DNA of 28,730 nt from Dehalococcoidia bacterium (GTDB lineage: Bacteria > Chloroflexota > Dehalococcoidia > JACPQF01). Below, piece after piece: positions 23,236 through 28,730 of this stretch; position 1 is the stretch's first letter; every line of letters starts with the position of its first letter. Location: contig JAUSEJ010000604.1 in the NCBI GenBank assembly GCA_030650265.1, positions 1-28,730 of the forward strand. Direction: 5' to 3'. Below the pieces are notes generated by a model. That model made no database searches and had not been told where the DNA came from. It was given only the letters and a program-made list of their open reading frames with translations. The position numbers and the translations under genes are program-made.

Positions 23236-23433
23236 TAATTGGCGCCCAGCCAGGTTGCTGCTCGACCATTACAGTTTTGCATTGGGGGTAGTGTAGAATT
23301 CGTAGATGGTAGATCCGGCGGTCTGTTGGGCACTAGCGAATCCCTGGGCAAGATGGCCCTGTCCTAGAGGAATGCAAGACGGCCTAAATGGATGTCCCGT
23401 GTGAAACAAATAAAGCCGCCCATTTGGGCGGCT
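23236..23433 (+). ncRNA. Candidate structured RNA with H-type pseudoknot
   Basis: About 200 nt between rpoD and tRNA-Gly carry no convincing gene but many helices. TGTAAT/ATTACA (23234-23239 with 23268-23273) encloses CAGC/GCTG (23247-23250 with 23257-23260). TTGCATT (23277-23283) pairs with AATGCAA (23371-23377). Within it, TAGTG (23289-23293)/CACTA (23331-23335) and ATTCG (23298-23302)/CGAAT (23337-23341) interleave as an H-type pseudoknot. A CGGC-loop hairpin AGATC/GGTCT (23311-23324) lies between the strands, and GGGC/GCCC follows at 23345-23360. The region ends at the GC-rich hairpin 23414-23433. I recognise no family. First helix bases fall near the predicted start, so the exact 5' end is uncertain. 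Confidence 0.45.
23414..23433 (-). terminator. Intrinsic terminator of tRNA-Gly
   Basis: On the minus strand AGCCGCCC-AAAT-GGGCGGCT forms eight pairs and is followed by TTATTT, 9-10 nt after the tRNA 3' end. On the plus strand no T-run follows, so it is efficient mainly for the tRNA transcript. Confidence 0.92.
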
Positions 23434-23442
23434 AAATCGGTG

Positions 23443-23518
23443 TGGAGCGGGTGAAGGGATTCGAACCCTCGACATTCTGCTTGGGAAGCAGACACTCTGC
23501 CAACTGAGTTACACCCGC
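23443..23518 (-). tRNA. tRNA-Gly (anticodon CCC)
   Basis: On the minus strand acceptor GCGGGTG/CACCCGC, D arm with AGTTGGCAGA, anticodon stem TCTGC/GCAGA around TTCCCAA, and T arm GGTTCGAATCC form a full cloverleaf. Anticodon CCC reads GGG glycine codons. Discriminator T and an encoded CCA are present. It has its own perfect promoter and terminator. Confidence 0.96.
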
Positions 23519-23537
23519 AAGTGTTTTACTTCTAGCG

Positions 23538-23566
23538 ATTATAGGTTATGATTTTGGGCCTGTCAA
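23538..23566 (-). promoter_or_regulatory. Consensus promoter of tRNA-Gly
   Basis: On the minus strand TTGACA (23561-23566) and TATAAT (23538-23543) match consensus perfectly with a 17-nt spacer. Its -35 is 4 nt from the rpoB -35 on the other strand. Confidence 0.88.
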
Positions 23567-23570
23567 GGTA

Positions 23571-23600
23571 TTGACATGATTGGAGCATATGTGATATTAT
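23571..23600 (+). promoter_or_regulatory. rpoBC promoter
   Basis: TTGACA (23571-23576) and TATTAT (23595-23600) have an 18-nt spacer. Initiation near 23607 leaves a leader of about 120 nt that contains a GCCG/CGGC hairpin and CCTCTAGAGG, a palindrome covering part of the AGAGGAG Shine-Dalgarno site. No ribosomal-protein genes precede it. Confidence 0.8.
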
Positions 23601-23726
23601 AGTCGTCTGTTGAAATATTATTCTCCGCAATTATCACCTATTTCCCCGAATATCTATTTGAAAGTCGGTTCCCCAGTTGATGTTGCCGCGTTGTACGGCG
23701 AAATCACCTCTAGAGGAGCGTAAGTA

Positions 23727-26700
23727 ATGATGATCGTAAGGCCACATAACGGTGGGCCAGCCGTTTATGTCAGGGAGTTGGTGAGGAAGACCTACTCCAG
23801 GACGACTGATGTTTTGGATATGCCCAATCTGATCCAGATCCAGCTAAATTCGTTTCGCTGGTTTCAGGTGGAGGGTCTCAAGGAGTTGTTGGCGGAGATC
23901 TCTCCTATTTCCGATTTCACGGGCAATAAGCTTGAACTGAGGTTCATCGATTATAAGTTCGCTGAGCCCAAGTATTCCGAAATGGAATGTCGCGAACGAG
24001 ACATGACCTACTCAGCGCCGCTGAGAGTCAGGGTTCAGTTGATCATAAAGGAGACCGGCGAAGTAAAAGAGCAGGATCTCTTCATGGGCGATTTTCCGAT
24101 CATGACTCAGAATGGAACCTTCGTAATTAATGGCGCCGAGCGAGTGGTGGTAAGCCAGTTGGTAAGGTCGCCAGGTGTCTATTTTACCGTAGAAGAAGAT
24201 CCGACTTCCGGTCGCGATCTTTGCTATGGCAAGCTGATTCCGAACAGAGGGGCATGGCTTGAGTTCGAGACCAGCAATAAGGATGTACTGTCGGTCAAGG
24301 TGGACCGAAAGCGGAAAATACCAATTACGACCTTGCTTCGTGCCATAGGCTATGGCAGCGACAATGAGATTTTTGATCTTCTCGGCGACGTCGACGTCAA
24401 ACCCGAGCATCAGTATGTGAAGTCTACTATCGATCGCGATCCGACGAAATCGATCGATGAAGCTTTAATTGAATTCTACCGGCGTCTGCGACCTGGTGAT
24501 CCGCCAACACTAGATAATGCGCGCAGTCTCGTCAATTCGCTGTTCTTCAATTCTCGCCGATACGATCTTGGTAAAGTTGGTCGTTATAAGTTGAACAAGA
24601 GTCTCGGACTTGATGTTCCCAAGGCTCAAAGGGTACTGACTCGCGATGATATGGTGGAGATTGTCCGGCGGTTGATCAAGATCAACAATGGCATGGGTGC
24701 TCCGGACGACATCGATCATCTCGGGAATCGCCGGGTGCGGGCGGTGGGTGAGTTGATTCAAAACCAATTTAGGGTTGGACTTTTGCGCATGGAGAGGGTA
24801 GTTCGCGAGCGCATGACAATTCAGGATTCCGAGACTGCCACGCCCAGCGTTCTGGTCAACATTAGGCCGGTGGTGGCAGCACTCAAGGAGTTTTTTGGCG
24901 GCTCTCAACTCTCGCAGTTTATGGACCAGACCAATCCGCTGGCCGAGTTGACGCATAAGAGGCGTCTGTCGGCGCTGGGACCTGGCGGGCTATCACGTGA
25001 TCGAGCTGGTTTCGACGTTCGCGACGTTCATCACAGCCACTACGGGCGAATATGCCCCATTGAGACGCCAGAAGGGCCTAACATCGGACTTATAGGCTCA
25101 CTTGCTACTTACGGAGTATTGAACGAGTTCGGATTCATCGAGACGCCTTACAGGAGAGTTGTGCATGAGTTGGATGTTTCTGACCCCGACCGTTTGGTGG
25201 GCAGGACCTTGCGAGAGAATCTGGTGAACCAGTCTGGCGTCACTATTGCCGAATCAGGCACAGTCATTTCTCGGGAGGTTGCTGATGCCATCGATGCTGT
25301 CACCAAAGATCAGGTCAAAATCGTGTCGTTTGTTTCGGACGAGATAGAGTATCTCTCAGCTGACAGGGAGGACCGTTTCGTCATTGCGCAGGCTAACGCA
25401 CTGTTAGATGGTCACAACCAATTCCTGGACGAGAAGATCGAAGTGAGGCATGGTGAGAAGTTTCTCATGGAATCGCCTGATCGTATTGACTACATGGACG
25501 TGGCACCCAAGCAGATCGTCAGTGTCGCCACGTCGCTGATTCCGTTCCTTGAGCATGACGATGCCAACCGGGCTCTGATGGGTGCGAACATGCAGAGACA
25601 GGCAGTTCCGCTACTGCGACCGGAGGCGCCCCTGGTAGGAACTGGTATCGAACGGCAAGCCGCTTTGGATAGTGGCCAAGTGATTATCTCAAGGACGGCG
25701 GGAACAGTTACGAGCAGTACTGCTCGCCAACTCATCGTAACCGACTCTGAAAGCGTTGAGCATGTTTATCCACTAATGAAATTCGTCAGGAGTAATCAGG
25801 GAACCTGTATTAACCAGCGACCAATCGTCACTAAAGGCGATGAGGTGCAGGCCGGACAGGCGCTGGCCGATAGTTCGTCTACCGATGGTGGAGAGTTGGC
25901 CCTTGGCCAGAATATCCTTTGCGCTTTTATGAGCTGGGAGGGAGGCAATTTCGAAGACGCGATCATCCTCAACGAAAATATTGTGCGTGAGGACAAGTTC
26001 ACATCGATACATATAGAGAAGTACGAAGTTGAGGCAAGGGACACAAAGCTCGGGCCTGAAGAAATAACCCGTGATATTCCCAACGTCGGCGAGGAAAGTC
26101 TCCGCGATCTGGACGAAAGCGGTGTTATTCGATTGGGAGCCGAGGTTGGACCTGGCGACATCCTTGTGGGCAAGATCACTCCCAAAGGCGAGACCGAGTT
26201 AACTGCCGAGGAAAAACTGCTTCGGGCCATATTTGGCGAGAAGGCTCGCGAGGTCAAAGACACGTCTTTGCGGGTGCCGCACGGCGAGCGGGGCAAAGTT
26301 GTTGACGTCAAGGTCTTCTCGCGCGAAAGTCACGATGAACTGCCGGCTGGTGTGAACCAACTGGTGAGGGTTAGCATTGCGCAAAAGCGCAAGATTGCCG
26401 AAGGCGACAAGATGGCGGGCCGACACGGAAACAAAGGCGTAGTTGCCAGGATCGTGCCCGTTGAAGACATGCCATTTTTGGCAAACGGCACTCCGGTAGA
26501 CATCATTCTCAATCCCATTGGCGTGCCGTCTCGTATGAACATCGGTCAGGTGTTGGAGACACATCTTGGCTGGGCAGCCAACGCTCTAGGGTTCAAGGTT
26601 GCCACGCCGGTGTTTGACGGCGCACGCGAGGGTTCTATCGAAAATGCTCTGGCGAGGGCGTGGCTGGTCGCCCATGCGGTGGGCTCCCAGGTTAATCTAA

Positions 26701-27434
26701 TTGATGGTAGCCCCCTGCCGCTCGAGGAGCAACAGCGTATAGCGGCGACGTGGCTGAAAGATAAGGGCTATGATGCGACGAATGTGTTCGTCGGAGATAC
26801 CGCCGATGCAAGCAATATCTGTCTGCGCATATGGTTGGAGGGTGAGGCGGGAATCTCGACTGCCGACATCCTTGATGAAAAGCTTCACGAACGGGCGGAG
26901 CAGGCCGGGCGTGAACTAACGCTCGCGGTGCCAATATTTGGCAAGGCAAAGCTTTTCGATGGGCGAACAGGCCAGACTTTCGATCAGCCTGTAACGGTGG
27001 GCCACATCTATATGATGAAACTAATCCATTTGGTTGAGGACAAGATTCACGCCAGATCAACCGGCCCTTACTCGCTGATAACCCAGCAGCCACTCGGTGG
27101 CAAGGCGCAGTTCGGAGGCCAGCGATTTGGTGAAATGGAGGTTTGGGCTCTCGAAGCATACGGGGCAGCCCACATCCTTCAGGAGATTCTGACCGTTAAA
27201 TCGGATGACGTGGTCGGTCGTGTGAAGACCTACGAGGCCATAGTAAAGGGCGAGAGCATCATGGAACCTGGGGTGCCAGAGTCTTTCAAGGTGCTCGTCA
27301 AAGAGCTTCAGAGTCTCGGCTTGGCAATCGAGGTGTTGAACGAAGACGAGGAGAGAATCGCTTTTGTCGATGATACGTCTGTAGAAGCAGTGCCTGACTT
27401 GGGCATTAACCTGTCAGATTTTGAGAAAGAGTAG
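23727..27434 (+). CDS. rpoB: RNA polymerase beta subunit
   Basis: This 1235-residue protein has the full bacterial beta set. The N-terminal lobes contain [15 protein letters not shown]. The rifampicin-site region reads [30 protein letters not shown], with the Asp, His and Ser positions wild type. [24 protein letters not shown] follows, and the C-terminal part has the [12 protein letters not shown] and [25 protein letters not shown] blocks of the catalytic core. ATG at 23727 or the next codon ATG at 23730 both fit AGAGGAG (23712-23718), so the first residue is not certain. It is transcribed with rpoC after a 121-nt spacer; unlike in many bacteria the rplKAJL genes are not upstream. Confidence 0.97.
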   Translation: MMIVRPHNGGPAVYVRELVRKTYSRTTDVLDMPNLIQIQLNSFRWFQVEGLKELLAEISPISDFTGNKLELRFIDYKFAEPKYSEMECRERDMTYSAPLRVRVQLIIKETGEVKEQDLFMGDFPIMTQNGTFVINGAERVVVSQLVRSPGVYFTVEEDPTSGRDLCYGKLIPNRGAWLEFETSNKDVLSVKVDRKRKIPITTLLRAIGYGSDNEIFDLLGDVDVKPEHQYVKSTIDRDPTKSIDEALIEFYRRLRPGDPPTLDNARSLVNSLFFNSRRYDLGKVGRYKLNKSLGLDVPKAQRVLTRDDMVEIVRRLIKINNGMGAPDDIDHLGNRRVRAVGELIQNQFRVGLLRMERVVRERMTIQDSETATPSVLVNIRPVVAALKEFFGGSQLSQFMDQTNPLAELTHKRRLSALGPGGLSRDRAGFDVRDVHHSHYGRICPIETPEGPNIGLIGSLATYGVLNEFGFIETPYRRVVHELDVSDPDRLVGRTLRENLVNQSGVTIAESGTVISREVADAIDAVTKDQVKIVSFVSDEIEYLSADREDRFVIAQANALLDGHNQFLDEKIEVRHGEKFLMESPDRIDYMDVAPKQIVSVATSLIPFLEHDDANRALMGANMQRQAVPLLRPEAPLVGTGIERQAALDSGQVIISRTAGTVTSSTARQLIVTDSESVEHVYPLMKFVRSNQGTCINQRPIVTKGDEVQAGQALADSSSTDGGELALGQNILCAFMSWEGGNFEDAIILNENIVREDKFTSIHIEKYEVEARDTKLGPEEITRDIPNVGEESLRDLDESGVIRLGAEVGPGDILVGKITPKGETELTAEEKLLRAIFGEKAREVKDTSLRVPHGERGKVVDVKVFSRESHDELPAGVNQLVRVSIAQKRKIAEGDKMAGRHGNKGVVARIVPVEDMPFLANGTPVDIILNPIGVPSRMNIGQVLETHLGWAANALGFKVATPVFDGAREGSIENALARAWLVAHAVGSQVNLIDGSPLPLEEQQRIAATWLKDKGYDATNVFVGDTADASNICLRIWLEGEAGISTADILDEKLHERAEQAGRELTLAVPIFGKAKLFDGRTGQTFDQPVTVGHIYMMKLIHLVEDKIHARSTGPYSLITQQPLGGKAQFGGQRFGEMEVWALEAYGAAHILQEILTVKSDDVVGRVKTYEAIVKGESIMEPGVPESFKVLVKELQSLGLAIEVLNEDEERIAFVDDTSVEAVPDLGINLSDFEKE

Positions 27435-27473
27435 AATTCATCTCAAGTAAGAAGTTGGAATGGATAGTTAGGA

Positions 27474-28730
<1,257 letters not shown>

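Noticed and set aside
23269..23475. 68-codon minus-strand frame
   Set aside because: Runs through the tRNA-Gly 3' part and its terminator; no SD.

Overview
The window is chromosomal housekeeping DNA from a bacterium that most resembles the Chloroflexota, probably near Dehalococcoidia. That placement is inference. It rests on a large Alu-type SRP RNA, a YabE-like DUF348/G5/3D wall protein ahead of rsmA-ispE, an fhaA-fhaB-SEDS cluster without adjacent kinase or penicillin-binding genes, rpoBC without ribosomal genes upstream, and a long coiled-coil insertion in RpoC. I see no mobile elements, CRISPR arrays or phage genes. Coding density is high, and about seven of the twenty protein genes start with TTG, several supported by clear Shine-Dalgarno (SD) sites or TTGA stop/start overlaps.

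Layout: (1) 1-1608: tRNA-Pro (-), a tiny lysine-rich protein and a membrane-anchored FecR-domain protein (+). (2) 1655-4531: a DnaQ-DinG exonuclease/helicase (-) with its own promoter and a palindrome over the -35. (3) 4697-8923 (-): SRP RNA, then yabE-like, rsmA, ispE and a small membrane protein. (4) 9038-10408: an HD-GYP phosphodiesterase (+), divergent from the SRP RNA. (5) 10446-11837: hpt (-) and a PD-(D/E)XK-like protein (-), separated by a structured region that looks like an unannotated plus-strand RNA. (6) 11838-17855 (+): fhaA, fhaB, SEDS (FtsW/RodA), a GNAT protein, a GT4 glycosyltransferase and pyrimidine-nucleoside phosphorylase. The first four overlap stop-to-start, so they are translationally coupled. 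(7) 17920-23021 (-): rel (ppGpp synthetase/hydrolase), then rpoD-tgt. (8) 23022-23518: rpoD upstream region, a second structured RNA candidate, and tRNA-Gly (-) with its terminator. (9) 23571 to the end (+): rpoB and the 5' part of rpoC, cut by the window edge.

The genes cover transcription (rpoB, rpoC, rpoD), translation and RNA modification (tRNAs, SRP RNA, rsmA, tgt), isoprenoid and nucleotide metabolism (ispE, hpt, pdp), cell-wall growth and remodelling (SEDS, FHA proteins, 3D protein) and nucleotide second-messenger signalling (rel, HD-GYP). The most interesting material is non-coding: two structured RNA candidates (about 11017-11288 and 23236-23433), each with a plausible promoter and helices that do not match an RNA family I recognise; an SD-sequestering stem before the wall-protein gene; and operator-like or overlapping promoter arrangements.
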